Shown in pieces: positions 55,880 through 64,000 of a stretch of 64,000 bases of DNA. The stretch comes from Okeania sp. SIO2C9 (GTDB lineage Bacteria > Cyanobacteriota > Cyanobacteriia > Cyanobacteriales > Microcoleaceae). A program made the translations under genes and the position numbers. The first letter of the stretch is position 1. Each line of letters opens with the position of its first letter. The stretch lies in assembly GCF_010672455.1 (NCBI RefSeq), contig NZ_JAAHGO010000010.1, forward strand, positions 168,718 to 232,717, written 5' to 3'. Under the pieces are notes generated by a model that searched no databases, was not told where the DNA came from, and worked only from the letters and a program-made list of their open reading frames with translations.

Positions 55880-56655
55880 ATTCGGTAATTCCAAAGCTAA
55901 AGGCGCGATTTTTGAGTAGATTTGTTTTTAATTCTGTCGCCAGTCATAGTGCTGATTTTCTAACAATTTTTGTTTCAAATACTCAATGTAATAAAGAGGG
56001 TGGGTTTTGAGAACTAGATGCTCTTACCTCCAGGCTTTCGGTTAAACCCGCCCCTACAATTTTTTTAACGTTTAATTAGACCTACCTACTTATTACCAAT
56101 TAGTCAATAACTATTTGTACTCAGATATCTTGCCATATTTCTTCTTGTTAATTAAATCAATGGATAATTCCAAAACCAAAATCACGATTTTTGAGTAGAT
56201 TTTGTTGTAATTATTTCGCGAGTCGTAGTGCTGATTTTCTACCAACTTTTGTTTCACATATTCAATGGAATAAATATCACTACTTTTAAGTAAGTGAGCA
56301 TAAATAAACGCAATATTAGAGGGAGGGTTTTGAGAACTAGATGCTCTTACCTCCAGGCTTTCGATTAAACCCGCCCCTACAATTTTTTTAACGTTTAATT
56401 AGACCTACCTACTTATTACCAATTAGTCAATAACTATTTGTACTCAGATAGTTAAAAATTTGGTTCATAAATTGTCTTGCCATATTTCTTCTTGCTCATT
56501 AAATCAATGGATAATTCCAAAATCAAAGGCGCGATTTTTGAGTAGATTTTGTTGTAATTATGTTGCGAGTCGTAGTAACGAATTTTTACTTCATTAATTA
56601 AAAAGCTGAGAGCTGCTCGCTAATAGCTGTTTGCGCAGGATTCCGGAGGAAATAC
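55880..56655 (-). repeat. Tandem partial duplications of the menC-menE junction
   Basis: Three remnants of the last 70-130 bases of menC (AATTCCAAAACCAAAATCAC, GCTGATTTTCTACCAACTTT type) lie at about 55885-55975, 56150-56265 and 56495-56575. After two of them comes a shared spacer (GAACTAGATGCTCTTACCTC CAGGCTTTCG, at 56010 and 56330), then the first codons of menE (CTATTTGTACTCAGATA, GTTAAAAATTTGGTTCATAA). In the third, ATGGCAAGACAATTTATGAA C overlaps the menC end TGGCAAGACAATTTATGA. The block ends with a truncated IS66-type MITE end (56605-56659). Confidence 0.85.
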
Positions 56656-57609
56656 TTACTGCCATATTTCTTCTTGTTCATCAAACCAATGGGTAATTCC
56701 AAAACCAAAAGCACGATTTTTAAGTATATTTGGTTGTAATTCTGTCGCGAGTTGTAGTGCTGATTTTCTACCAACTTTTGTTTCAAATACTGAAGAGAAA
56801 ACCATATCAATAGTATGATTTTGGCAAAAATTATGGAGTTGCGAAGGCGAACCAAAAATAGCAGGTTTTATCGAAAATATTCCTCGCCAACCCTGTTGAT
56901 AATATTGTTGCATTTTACTGAAGTTGGCAACAGATTCATCTAAAGCTATAGGGGTCGAGTGTTGATGACTTAATTTCAACATTTCCTCAAATTTATCAAC
57001 AGGTAAAGGTTGTTCTATAAATTCAATTAAATTGAGATTTTCACATATTTCTAACCATTGTTTTGCCTCCTCAAAAGTTAATCCACAATTAGCATCTAAT
57101 CTGAGATTTGCTTCTGTAGGAAGTGCTTTAGCTAACTGCTGAAAAATTTGGAGTTCCGTTTTAATTTTACTAACTCCTATCTTCCATTTAAAAGTACGAT
57201 ATCCTTCTTGCCATAGTGGCTGCCAAACTTCTAGAGCTGCTTCTCCTTCTGGTAATAAAGCACTGTAACAATTAGAGCTTTTTAATTCTTCTTTCTTGTC
57301 TATTTCTCTTTCCCTCAAATTTTCCCAAGCTGACTCAAAACCAAACTTACAAGCAGGTAAATTTTCAGGAATAGATAAAATTGTTTCTACTGTGATTTCT
57401 GTTGGTAAGTGGTGACAAAAATCTAAAGCTTCCGACAAAGTTTCAGAGCCAAACCAACTTAAAGGAGCAATTTCACCTAAACCTATTTTTCCAGTTTTGT
57501 TGGTTAGTTGCAAAATAACTCCTTCTCTAATATTCCAGATACCATGACTGGTTTTTAGGGGTTGTTTGAAGTTCCTTTTGTAGAGGAAAAATTTTAGTTG
57601 GTACTGCAT
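56656..57609 (-). CDS. menC: o-Succinylbenzoate synthase
   Basis: The 317-residue product (from ATG 57609) belongs to the enolase superfamily. It has FKWKIGVSKIKTELQIF (catalytic Lys region), ANLRLDANCGLTFEEAKQWL and FIEQPLPVDKFEEM (metal ligands), and TPIALDESVANF with the following GIFSIKPAIFGS (second Lys). It dehydrates SHCHC to o-succinylbenzoate in phylloquinone synthesis. ATG 57609 (MQYQLKFFLYKRNF) is preferred over an upstream TTG. The stop is oddly made: after EEIWQ the TAA comes from the GTAAG end of a MITE, whereas the duplicated junction copies read EEIWQDNL(stop). Confidence 0.92.
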   Translation of the reverse strand: MQYQLKFFLYKRNFKQPLKTSHGIWNIREGVILQLTNKTGKIGLGEIAPLSWFGSETLSEALDFCHHLPTEITVETILSIPENLPACKFGFESAWENLREREIDKKEELKSSNCYSALLPEGEAALEVWQPLWQEGYRTFKWKIGVSKIKTELQIFQQLAKALPTEANLRLDANCGLTFEEAKQWLEICENLNLIEFIEQPLPVDKFEEMLKLSHQHSTPIALDESVANFSKMQQYYQQGWRGIFSIKPAIFGSPSQLHNFCQNHTIDMVFSSVFETKVGRKSALQLATELQPNILKNRAFGFGITHWFDEQEEIWQ

Positions 57610-57642
57610 AATTTTTGGGGAAGGTTTTCTTTGAAAATTCAA

Positions 57643-58323
57643 CCTCCTAGTCTATGTTTTGCAAGGTATAGTAGTTTCAAATAAAAATGAGACGGATAAA
57701 TCCCTTATTTTTAAGGATTATATCTATGTGCGCTGGCATATTTACAAATTGCAGGAGGTGTCCAATAGCTAAAAATCTTATATTGTAAGCTTTTTATTCC
57801 CCCAGATGAGCTGTTGCTTATTGCCTGTTGCCTGCGCGCAGCACTATATATCAAGGTTAAGTGTCTCAATCTTAATTGGAATGACTATATAGCAACTGCT
57901 ACAGCGGTTAGGACAGAGAAAAGTATCAAATTATTAGACCATCTCATAGAGACGATAGCTATGTTTGTCTTTTATGTCCTAAGCACCTTGGTGACTGCTA
58001 TAAAATTTATAGTAGTGTTTATTAAATTAGACTACATCTATAAAAGTTGATAGTACATAATTTTTGGGGGAAGGTTTTTTTTGAAAAATTTAACCTCTTT
58101 GCCTTTTTATTGCAAGGTAAGGATAAAATTTATAGCAGTTTTAATTAGATTAGACCACATCTATAAAAGTTGTATTTTTAGTGTCTAATTTATTTACCTA
58201 AAAATCACAATCATCCTTATATTTTCAATTGATCAGCTAATTTTAAATCTGACTATTGAAAATTACTTTACAATCAATTATAGTCGTGACATACCTATCT
58301 TGTTCTTTCTCAAAGGGAAAAAA
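57643..58323. other. Region with duplicated menC 5' sequence, no gene
   Basis: At 58050-58130, TACATAATTTTTGGGGGAAG GTTTTTTTTGAAAAATTTAA CCTC repeats the menC start region (57604-57645). GACTACATCTATAAAAGTTG (58031) and GACCACATCTATAAAAGTTG (58152) are a direct pair around it. The frame at 57814-58050 has no ribosome binding site or recognised domain. Confidence 0.65.
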
Positions 58324-58770
58324 ATGCTTACCGAGTTTTTGGCGAAAAAACACACTAAGAATTTTTATGTATATGATGCTGATGGTAGTGGTTATGTAGA
58401 AGAAGCAGACTTACAAAGGTGGGCAAAAAATCTTGCTCAATTGCGAGACTGGCAACCTGGAACATTAGAATTTGAAAATCTTCTTGCTAAGTTTAAGTCT
58501 GTCTGGATAAATTTTTGGCAACCTGCCGATATTGATGGTGATGGAAAAGTTAGTCTTCAGGAATACTTAAAAGTTGTCGAGGTATCTGTTGATAATTTTC
58601 CTAATTCACGAGAAATGCAGGAATCTCATACTGCTAAAGCTAATACTATTTTCAGTATCCTTGATGCGGATAATGATGGAACTATTTCTCAATCTGAATA
58701 CATACAATTTTGCCGAGCTATTGGTTTAGATGAAGCAACTGCTAAATCTGTATTTATAAAATTATATTAG
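58324..58770 (+). CDS. EF-hand calcium-binding protein
   Basis: From ATG 58324 (after AAAGGGAAAAAA) the product has 148 residues and three canonical EF-hand loops: DADGSGYVEEAD, DIDGDGKVSLQE and DADNDGTISQSE. The spacing is that of the four-EF-hand sarcoplasmic/calexcitin-like family. The fourth loop, expected after AKSVFIKLY, is missing because of an early stop, so the gene may be truncated. It would act as a cytoplasmic calcium buffer or sensor. It is on the plus strand, opposite to the men genes around it. Confidence 0.85.
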   Translation: MLTEFLAKKHTKNFYVYDADGSGYVEEADLQRWAKNLAQLRDWQPGTLEFENLLAKFKSVWINFWQPADIDGDGKVSLQEYLKVVEVSVDNFPNSREMQESHTAKANTIFSILDADNDGTISQSEYIQFCRAIGLDEATAKSVFIKLY

Positions 58771-58885
58771 GGTGGAAAAGGGTACTTTTTACGAGAATAA
58801 TATCTTCGACTAAGTAAATATTTTTACGTTATAACCTCGGTAACTAACTTCATAGTTTCTATGAAGTTTAGCCCTACTTGAGCTA

Positions 58886-59716
58886 CTACTTCTTTTTCCT
58901 TCCTTCTAGCAAAAAATTTATCAGAGTTCCAATCCATTTTTGAGGATTTTCCCAGTGAATATTATGACCAGATTCAGGAATTATTTTCAGATGAGCAACC
59001 TGACATAATTCTACTATTTTTAAATTAATACCTTGAAATTTATCATCAGATTCTCCCGCCATTAATAAAGTAGGAATCTGATGATTTGATAACTTCTCCC
59101 AGAGAGAAGGTTGATTGCCTGTTCCCATATTTCGGAGAGACCTTGCTAATTCCAATGGATTATTTTCTAACCGTCTTTCTATAATTTTCTCAAAGTTATG
59201 ATTTTGCCTCAAAGATTTAAATAATGCTTGACTATACCAATTAGATAAAAATTCTTGAAAATTACTATTTTTTAACTTATTAGCTAACTTTAAATCTGAT
59301 TGACGACGGAGCGATCGCTCAACTTCAGTCTTTAATCCTGGCGATGCTGATTCTAATATTAATTTCTCAAATCTAGTGGGAAAATAAATTGCCATATATA
59401 AAGCTAATCTGCCACCCATTGAATAACCAAATAAATAACATTGATCAATTTTCAACTCATCCAATAAATGAATCAATCCTATGGCAGTATTTTCCATATC
59501 GTAATACTCATCACTGCCAGTAACTATAGTTTTCCCATGTCCAGGTAAATCAACTGTTAGACAACAAAAATATTCACATAATTGGGGAATGAAATCGAAA
59601 AAATCATTACTACTTCCCATAAATCCATGTAGTAATAGAATAACAGGCTTATTAGTGTTACCTGTTAAATAATAGTTGAATTGATAATAACGAAATATTT
59701 CTGTCAATTTTTTCAA
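58886..59716 (-). CDS. menH: SHCHC synthase-like alpha/beta hydrolase
   Basis: The 276-residue product is an alpha/beta-hydrolase with the oxyanion strand VILLLHGFMGSSNDFFDF, nucleophile S99 in CYLFGYSMGGRLALYMA, the acid in LLMAGESDDKFQG and His in IPESGHNIHWENPQKW. MenH removes pyruvate from SEPHCHC in phylloquinone synthesis; menC, menE and menA nearby support this name over a general esterase. The start is a TTG (59716) since no ATG lies near the N-terminus. Confidence 0.82.
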   Translation of the reverse strand: MKKLTEIFRYYQFNYYLTGNTNKPVILLLHGFMGSSNDFFDFIPQLCEYFCCLTVDLPGHGKTIVTGSDEYYDMENTAIGLIHLLDELKIDQCYLFGYSMGGRLALYMAIYFPTRFEKLILESASPGLKTEVERSLRRQSDLKLANKLKNSNFQEFLSNWYSQALFKSLRQNHNFEKIIERRLENNPLELARSLRNMGTGNQPSLWEKLSNHQIPTLLMAGESDDKFQGINLKIVELCQVAHLKIIPESGHNIHWENPQKWIGTLINFLLEGRKKK

Positions 59717-59895
59717 AAAAAAACCCTAGATAGGGTAAGAATGGTCGGTAGATTATTCACAGATATTTAATTTTTACTACCTTTGTTATTTTTCTCTAGA
59801 CTCATTTACTTTTGCATTATTTAACATCAATGAAAACTGATAAAGTTAGAGAAAAAATCTTGAAGTATTCTGAGATATGCAATTATTTGAGACCT

Positions 59896-60072
59896 CTACT
59901 CTGCATCATCTCCTGCAAAAGTTAAGTAAACTCCATCACCACGCTCCTGAATACCATAGAAAGATGAAGCTATCCCATTATTTGAACTTCTAGCTGTTAC
60001 TTCTTGACTTGTTATTTGTCGCTGGACTGGTTCAGATAGTTGAGGTAGAAGATTTTTCTTTTCTTTTTTCAT
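59896..60072 (-). CDS. Cyanobactin-like RiPP precursor peptide (58 residues)
   Basis: The ATG is preceded by TTAACAGGAGAAAGCACA, a strong ribosome binding site, and a promoter (60106-60135). The peptide starts MKKEKKNLLPQLSEPVQRQI, like the cyanobactin precursor leader MKKKNxLPQxxxPVxR. It ends FAGDDAE (52-58), a follower type that guides the cyanobactin macrocyclase. Between them are TSQEVTARSSNNG, IASSFYGIQER and GDGVYLT. The core would be GDGVYLT (45-51) or slightly longer; GDG also begins the trichamide core (from memory). The usual LAELSEEAL recognition block is absent, and the core has no Cys, with Thr51 the only heterocyclisable residue. No modifying enzyme adjoins; a PatD-like cyclodehydratase is at 5641-7947. 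It may be an orphan substrate for enzymes elsewhere, or a relic. Confidence 0.78.
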   Translation of the reverse strand: MKKEKKNLLPQLSEPVQRQITSQEVTARSSNNGIASSFYGIQERGDGVYLTFAGDDAE

Positions 60073-60105
60073 TGTGCTTTCTCCTGTTAAGAATTTTATA
60101 ATTTT

Positions 60106-60135
60106 AGATTATCGCTGCGATACTTGAATTGTCAA
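60106..60135 (-). promoter_or_regulatory. Promoter of the cyanobactin-like precursor gene
   Basis: On the minus strand TTGACA (60130-60135), an 18-base spacer and TAATCT (60106-60111), 33 bases before the ATG. The -35 box is a perfect consensus, so strong constitutive transcription is plausible. Confidence 0.6.
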
Positions 60136-60379
60136 CCGTTTCTTAACATTTTTTTTGATATATCTTTGTTTTAGTCAGTTGCAACTTTTATTTTAGACAG
60201 TTTTTTAAGTTACTAACAACGACTTTGAACCCTTGCATATTGATATACTTCATAGCTTGAGAAGAAAGTATAAAGTTTTTTCCCATAGAGACTATTTTAA
60301 GCAAATGATTTTTGCACTTTACCTCCTGAAATTAAAGAGATATCACAACTAATATCCCGATACATTAGACATCTCAAGT

Positions 60380-60472
60380 AATAAAAAATAAAATCAATTA
60401 TCGCACATAAATTATCAATTATTCCCCCCTGCTCCCTACTCCCTACTCCCTCTTTTCCAGAGATATCTATTA
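60380..60472 (+). repeat. Dispersed repeat with variable tandem core, copy 2
   Basis: AAAAATAAAATCAATTATCG CACATAAATTATCAATTATT, then CTCCCTACTCCCTACTCCC, then CTCTTTTCCAGAGATATCT. Same frame as 1266-1371 and 63376-63485. Confidence 0.7.
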
Positions 60473-60767
60473 AATCTTTAGGACTACCCAAATTTTTACT
60501 GTCGTGCTATAACTTATAAGTTTCCTGAAATAGTTTTCTATCCTTCATCAAATCACAAATAAATCTTCAGACAAAGCAGAACCAAGCAGATTGCAAGTAA
60601 ATGAAGTACAGTCATTGATTTGATAAACTACCAGCATTTTTTAAACTGGTTGACAAATTTTTTTACTGTACCTCATAAACCTGACATCTGCTGTATATAT
60701 TCTATAGCAACAGCTTTACCTTTCCTTAAATTAAGGTGGTAGATATATCGCTATAATTTTCAATTAC

Positions 60768-61166
60768 TTATTCAGATTTAACAAACTTCAGCGCAGCAGA
60801 ATTCAAACAATAACGCAATCCAGTTGGTGGAGGACCATCAGGGAAAACATGACCGAGATGAGCATCACAATTACTACAGAGAATTTCTGTTCTTCGCATA
60901 AATAAACTCCAGTCAGCTTCTTCTTTGATATTATCCTCATTAATCGGTGCCCAATAACTCGGCCAACCTGTACCAGAATCATATTTCTCTTCCGAACTAA
61001 ATAAGTCAGCACCACAACAAACACATTTGTATATTCCTTTTTCTTTATTGTTGTGATATTCCCCTGTAAATGGTCTTTCAGTTCCCTTTTTTCTAGTTAC
61101 ATTGAACTGTTCTGGTGTGAGTTGTTCTTTCCACTCTTTTTCACTTTTTTGAACTTTATTAACCAT
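60768..61166 (-). CDS. msrB: Peptide-methionine (R)-S-oxide reductase
   Basis: The 132-residue product is a standard MsrB. Zinc cysteines are C48/C51 ([10 protein letters not shown]) and C97/C100 ([11 protein letters not shown]). The catalytic C120 is in [12 protein letters not shown], and [11 protein letters not shown] is the substrate loop. It repairs oxidised methionine with thioredoxin. ATG 61166 is preferred (AGGAATATTAAAAGT before it) over an upstream GTG at 61187. It stands alone between repeats. Confidence 0.95.
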   Translation of the reverse strand: MVNKVQKSEKEWKEQLTPEQFNVTRKKGTERPFTGEYHNNKEKGIYKCVCCGADLFSSEEKYDSGTGWPSYWAPINEDNIKEEADWSLFMRRTEILCSNCDAHLGHVFPDGPPPTGLRYCLNSAALKFVKSE

Positions 61167-61305
61167 ACTTTTAATATTCCTGTTCACAAATTATTTCTAA
61201 GTACAACACCTAATTTTTAAGTGCTATAGATTATCATGCTTTACTAATTGTAACATATTGTTAAGCATTCTGAGGATTGTCTTTTTCCTTGGGCAGAAAA
61301 TTATA

Positions 61306-61426
61306 TATAGCAATTCCCAAGAAGAGTGAGGTACAAAATTCGTTGGTTTTAGGGAATAGGGAACAGGGAATAGGGAATAGAAGACAAATAAAGATTGTGT
61401 ACCCCATTAGACTGAGAAACGCTATA
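61306..61426. repeat. TATAGC-family inverted-repeat element, copy 2
   Basis: TATAGCAATTCCCAAGAAGA GTGAGGTACAAAATTCG at the left and TGTACCCCATTAGACTGAGA AACGCTATA at the right. The interior holds AGGGAATAGGGAACAGGGAA, a short tandem absent from or shorter in other copies. Confidence 0.7.
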
Positions 61427-61648
61427 GAAAATATTGAGTTGCTTAAAAAGTAAGAGTGATGATAAATCTTAAACAGGGAAATATTTTTCCCATTTTTCCC
61501 TGTTACCGAAAAATTGTGGTTGAAGGCCTCCCCTTTTAAGGGGATAATAAAGAAAATTTTTTATTATTAGTCAATCCTATCCCTTTTAAAGGAGAGGTAA
61601 TAATTAATTATTAATAATTAATTATTAATAATTCCTCATATCCCATGT

Positions 61649-62545
61649 TTAGATAATAAATCCCAAACCAAATAATAATCCACTAAAAAAATGTAGATAA
61701 ACAGCAATAAATTTACAGTTACTAACTTTTTCTGGTTGGTCGTGATAATTACCAACATGGCGACATAACTGAATAGCAAATGGTAAACCACCAAAACTTA
61801 ACAGAGTCCAAGCTGGGAAAATTCCTAAACCTACACAGATAGAAATCAGTACAAAAACAATACCACAAGACCAACTTAATAATTGAGAACCTGCTTTAGT
61901 TCCCATTCTTACAATAGGCGATCGCTTCCCTGCTGCTAAGTCATCTTTTGCTTGGTGAAAGTGAGAACAAAAGAGAATAATAGTAGTAGTAATTCCAATA
62001 ATTATTGATGCGGTCAAACTTATCATTGACCAATTTTTAGTTTGACTATAATAAGCAGCAGAAATTGCCAACGGACCAAAAGCAAAAAAACAGAGAATTT
62101 CTCCTAAGCCTTGATATCCCAATCTAAAAGGAGGACCTTGATAAATATATCCCAAAAAACAGCACAACAATATTAATCCAATTACCGTTACATCTTTTTG
62201 CCACCAACTAATTCCTGAAATTCCTAAAATTCCCAATAGTAAAAATAAATTACCCAGGACAAACATCAAAGATTTATTTCCTGTCAAATTTACTAAAGAA
62301 TGATGTTTATTTTTATCGATACCTGTTTCTGAATCAAATATATCATTACTAATATTTTCCCAGGCTAAAATGAAAATTGCTGATGTAATAAATGTTGAAA
62401 AAATCGACCAATTAATCGAATTTTTTTCCCAGAAAGCTATTGCAGTTCCCACCCATATAGGCATAATCGCTACACTATACATAGGTGGTTTGATGGCAGC
62501 TAGCCATAATTTTTTTTGAGATTGATTTATTGTTTGAAATGTCAT
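61649..62545 (-). CDS. menA: 1,4-Dihydroxy-2-naphthoate phytyltransferase (UbiA family)
   Basis: The 298-residue product has about eight transmembrane helices and the UbiA prenyl-diphosphate motif SNDIFDSETGIDKNKHH (NDxxD type), with the second acidic motif in HFHQAKDDLAAGKRS. MenA attaches the phytyl (or other prenyl) chain to the naphthoate ring in the membrane, the step before the final methylation of phylloquinone. It lies upstream of menH, menC and menE on the same strand but separated from them by msrB, the precursor gene and repeats, so no operon is likely. Confidence 0.93.
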   Translation of the reverse strand: MTFQTINQSQKKLWLAAIKPPMYSVAIMPIWVGTAIAFWEKNSINWSIFSTFITSAIFILAWENISNDIFDSETGIDKNKHHSLVNLTGNKSLMFVLGNLFLLLGILGISGISWWQKDVTVIGLILLCCFLGYIYQGPPFRLGYQGLGEILCFFAFGPLAISAAYYSQTKNWSMISLTASIIIGITTTIILFCSHFHQAKDDLAAGKRSPIVRMGTKAGSQLLSWSCGIVFVLISICVGLGIFPAWTLLSFGGLPFAIQLCRHVGNYHDQPEKVSNCKFIAVYLHFFSGLLFGLGFII

Positions 62546-62598
62546 CTTAATTTGATAATTAATCTTGAGATTTTGGTAATAGTTATGTGAGTTGATTG

Positions 62599-62802
62599 GT
62601 AAGCATTTCCTAGGTCATGCTGCGCAAACAGCCGTCAGCTATCAGCTATCAGCTATTGCTTTTCGTGTGGCTTTAAAGCTGTATTAATTGAGCTATAATT
62701 AATCTTACTACAAAAGTCGTTAAAGTCTATATTCATTTAAACTATGTCCTTAAAAGTAGGGTATTATTGCTGATAGCTGACTACTAATAGCGGAATGCTT
62801 AC
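62599..62802. mobile_element. IS66-type MITE, copy 5 (204 bp)
   Basis: The ends are GTAAGCATTTCCTAGG and TAATAGCGGAATGCTTAC. GTTGATTG lies on both sides (62591-62598, 62803-62810), an exact 8-bp duplication. The interior (AAAGTCTATATTCATTTAAA) is shared with copies 1, 2 and 4. Confidence 0.92.
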
Positions 62803-62813
62803 GTTGATTGTCA

Positions 62814-62919
62814 TATAGCAATTCCCATGCTGATGAGGTACAAAATTCGTAATTTTTAGGGAGTAGGGAATAGAAAAGAAGAAAAACAACTATACCTCAG
62901 TAACTTGAGAAACGCTATA
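62814..62919. repeat. TATAGC-family inverted-repeat element, copy 3
   Basis: TATAGCAATTCCCATGCTGA TGAGGTACAAAATTCG and CTATACCTCAGTAACTTGAG AAACGCTATA. It begins only three bases after the target duplication of the IS66-type MITE copy 5. The terminal TATAGC and TA flanks suggest an IS630/Tc1-type mover. Confidence 0.7.
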
Positions 62920-63241
62920 GTTTAATCAGTTGTGACAAACTTCTCAACCCTAAGTATAGATAATGATAAACATACTTCATAAATATTTTTTGCTAACAAC
63001 AATTGTTCATCTGTGAAGACTTTAATTTCCGAGTTATGCAGAAAATTTAACAAAAAATAATGTAATTTATTATTCCTTTACATTTGATTGGATTTGGCCT
63101 TGATGCTTGCCTAAATAATCCTCTATGACTTACATAGCAGTTCTCGGAATCGTTGTGTAAAATATCTTGGAATTAGGCAATAGCTCTAGAAAAGGTAAGA
63201 GTTTAGACTTTTTATCTATTTTGAGATTTTTGACAAAAAAG

Positions 63242-63512
63242 GGCGTTGCACAGTGACGAATGATTTGACATTTTTGATGAACATAATTTTAGATTTGAGA
63301 ATTGCTAGAATGATTAATATTAGGTTTTTTAGAGTCAAATTATCGACTAATTTTTGGCAATATAAATAGGCGTAAAAATCAAAAATAAAATCAATTATTA
63401 TCCATAAATTATCAATTATTTATCCCTATTGCCTGTTTCCGGTTGCCTGTTTCCGGTTGCCTGCTGCCTCTTTTCTGGAGATGTATAATATCATTCCATA
63501 ATGTGCAACCCC
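63242..63512. repeat. GGCGTTGCACA-family element, copy 2 (271 bp), with nested repeat
   Basis: The left end GGCGTTGCACAGTGACGAAT GATT equals that at 17360. The right end ATATCATTCCATAATGTGCA ACCCC is its inverted partner. The interior differs from copy 1 and contains the third copy of the variable-core repeat (63376-63485), here with the 11-mer GTTTCCGGTTGCCT in the core. Confidence 0.6.
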
Positions 63513-64000
63513 CAAAAAAGAGTTAAGTAGGTAGGTGAAATTAAGAGTTTATAGAAAATCTTTATTAAACAAGGAATTAAGCAATTTTTTTCACCCTACC
63601 TCATACCTGTAATTTAGTTTGATATTTGATATTTATTTATACCTACTTACTTAGGACTGCTATTATATCTTAAATACGGTAAAACCAAACTTAAAGCTCT
63701 TGGCAATATCCTAGGGCTAACAATATGTAAAAGTCTCAAAAAGAGAACAGGAAAGAGAAGCACAAAGAAAAGGAAGGAAAAAGATTTAATTTTGACAATA
63801 AACATGGGGTCTAACGTAAATAAAGGTGATAATTTTAATTAAAACTAGGGGATAAATTGGGCCGCCTTTAGGAATTGAACAGTCCTACCAATCACTCTCT
63901 CTTAATATTCAGTGAAAGTTTCCTATTCATTAGTTTTCATGCCTGTAATACCTACTTCTGTTAATCTATTTCAAAGCTGCCAAGACCTGCATCAGTTTCT
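63513..64000. other. End of window, no gene recognised
   Basis: AAGTAGGTAGGTGAAATTAA (63525) and TACCTACTTACTTAGG (63640) may be ends of another small inverted-repeat element. The rest is AT-rich. A short plus-strand frame (KTKLKALGNILGLTICKSLK) has no start signal or family that I know. Confidence 0.4.

Noticed and set aside
57814-58050. 78-codon plus-strand frame upstream of the EF-hand gene
   Set aside because: No ribosome binding site or recognisable domain, and it overlaps duplicated menC 5' sequence.

Overview
The window comes from the chromosome of a filamentous cyanobacterium, most like the Trichodesmium/Okeania group of Oscillatoriales (inference). The photosynthetic and respiratory genes (ndhC-K-J, rubA-ycf48-psbE-F-L-J) and the phylloquinone genes (menA, menH, menC, menE) make it cyanobacterial beyond doubt. 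Low GC, scattered HIP1 sites (GCGATCGC), very low coding density and a heavy load of decayed IS elements and small repeats fit the Trichodesmium type.

Layout. 1-4.3 kb: a GT61-type glycosyltransferase (cut by the window edge), a TPR-sulfotransferase fusion and a small membrane protein. 4.3-5.6 kb: an IS630 element and a xisI fragment. 5.6-7.9 kb: a PatD/TruD-type azoline-forming cyclodehydratase (YcaO). 8-15 kb: an IS graveyard (IS1634, IS66, TnpB, group II intron RT) around rnhA, then remnants of a MoxR/SAV_2336-type pair. 15-19.2 kb: a degenerate VWA protein, an M16 peptidase and a calpain-like protein whose catalytic Cys is Ser. 19.3-26.3 kb: a broken tnpB and a 1630-residue SdrD-B-repeat protein lying between two orphan IS200/IS605 right ends. 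26.7-34.2 kb: ndhCKJ and rubA-ycf48-psbEFLJ, divergent, with a broken tnpB element between them. 34.4-44 kb: a membrane TPR protein, a FAH-family enzyme, a SemiSWEET, a sulfotransferase pseudogene, a B12/radical-SAM protein and a HAF-repeat protein. 45-52.3 kb: SRPBCC protein, membrane protein, CsoR/InrS-type metal sensor, HtrA with a partial internal duplication, VOC protein and an Old Yellow Enzyme. 54-62.5 kb: menE, menC, menH and menA on the minus strand, with an EF-hand protein, msrB and a small peptide gene between them.

The most interesting object is a 58-codon gene at 59896-60072 (minus) between menH and msrB. It has a good ribosome binding site and a consensus-like promoter. Its product has a cyanobactin-precursor leader start (MKKEKKNLLPQ, EPVQR) and ends in FAGDDAE, a cyanobactin follower type. 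It lacks the usual LAELSEEAL heterocyclase recognition block. The PatD-like enzyme 52 kb away is the only cyanobactin-type enzyme in the window, so the two may be parts of a dispersed or decaying RiPP pathway.

The second theme is small mobile DNA. Five complete copies of a 175-222 bp element have GTAAGCATT-type inverted repeats and 8-bp target duplications, the hallmarks of IS66-type mobilisation, and a truncated IS66 transposase lies in the same window. Other terminal-inverted-repeat families are present, and 28-58 bp palindromic units have inserted into genes; comparison of two tnpB relics shows these insertions directly. These elements have remodelled the menC-menE junction, which appears once to have been an overlapping gene pair. 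No tRNA, rRNA or CRISPR array was recognised.
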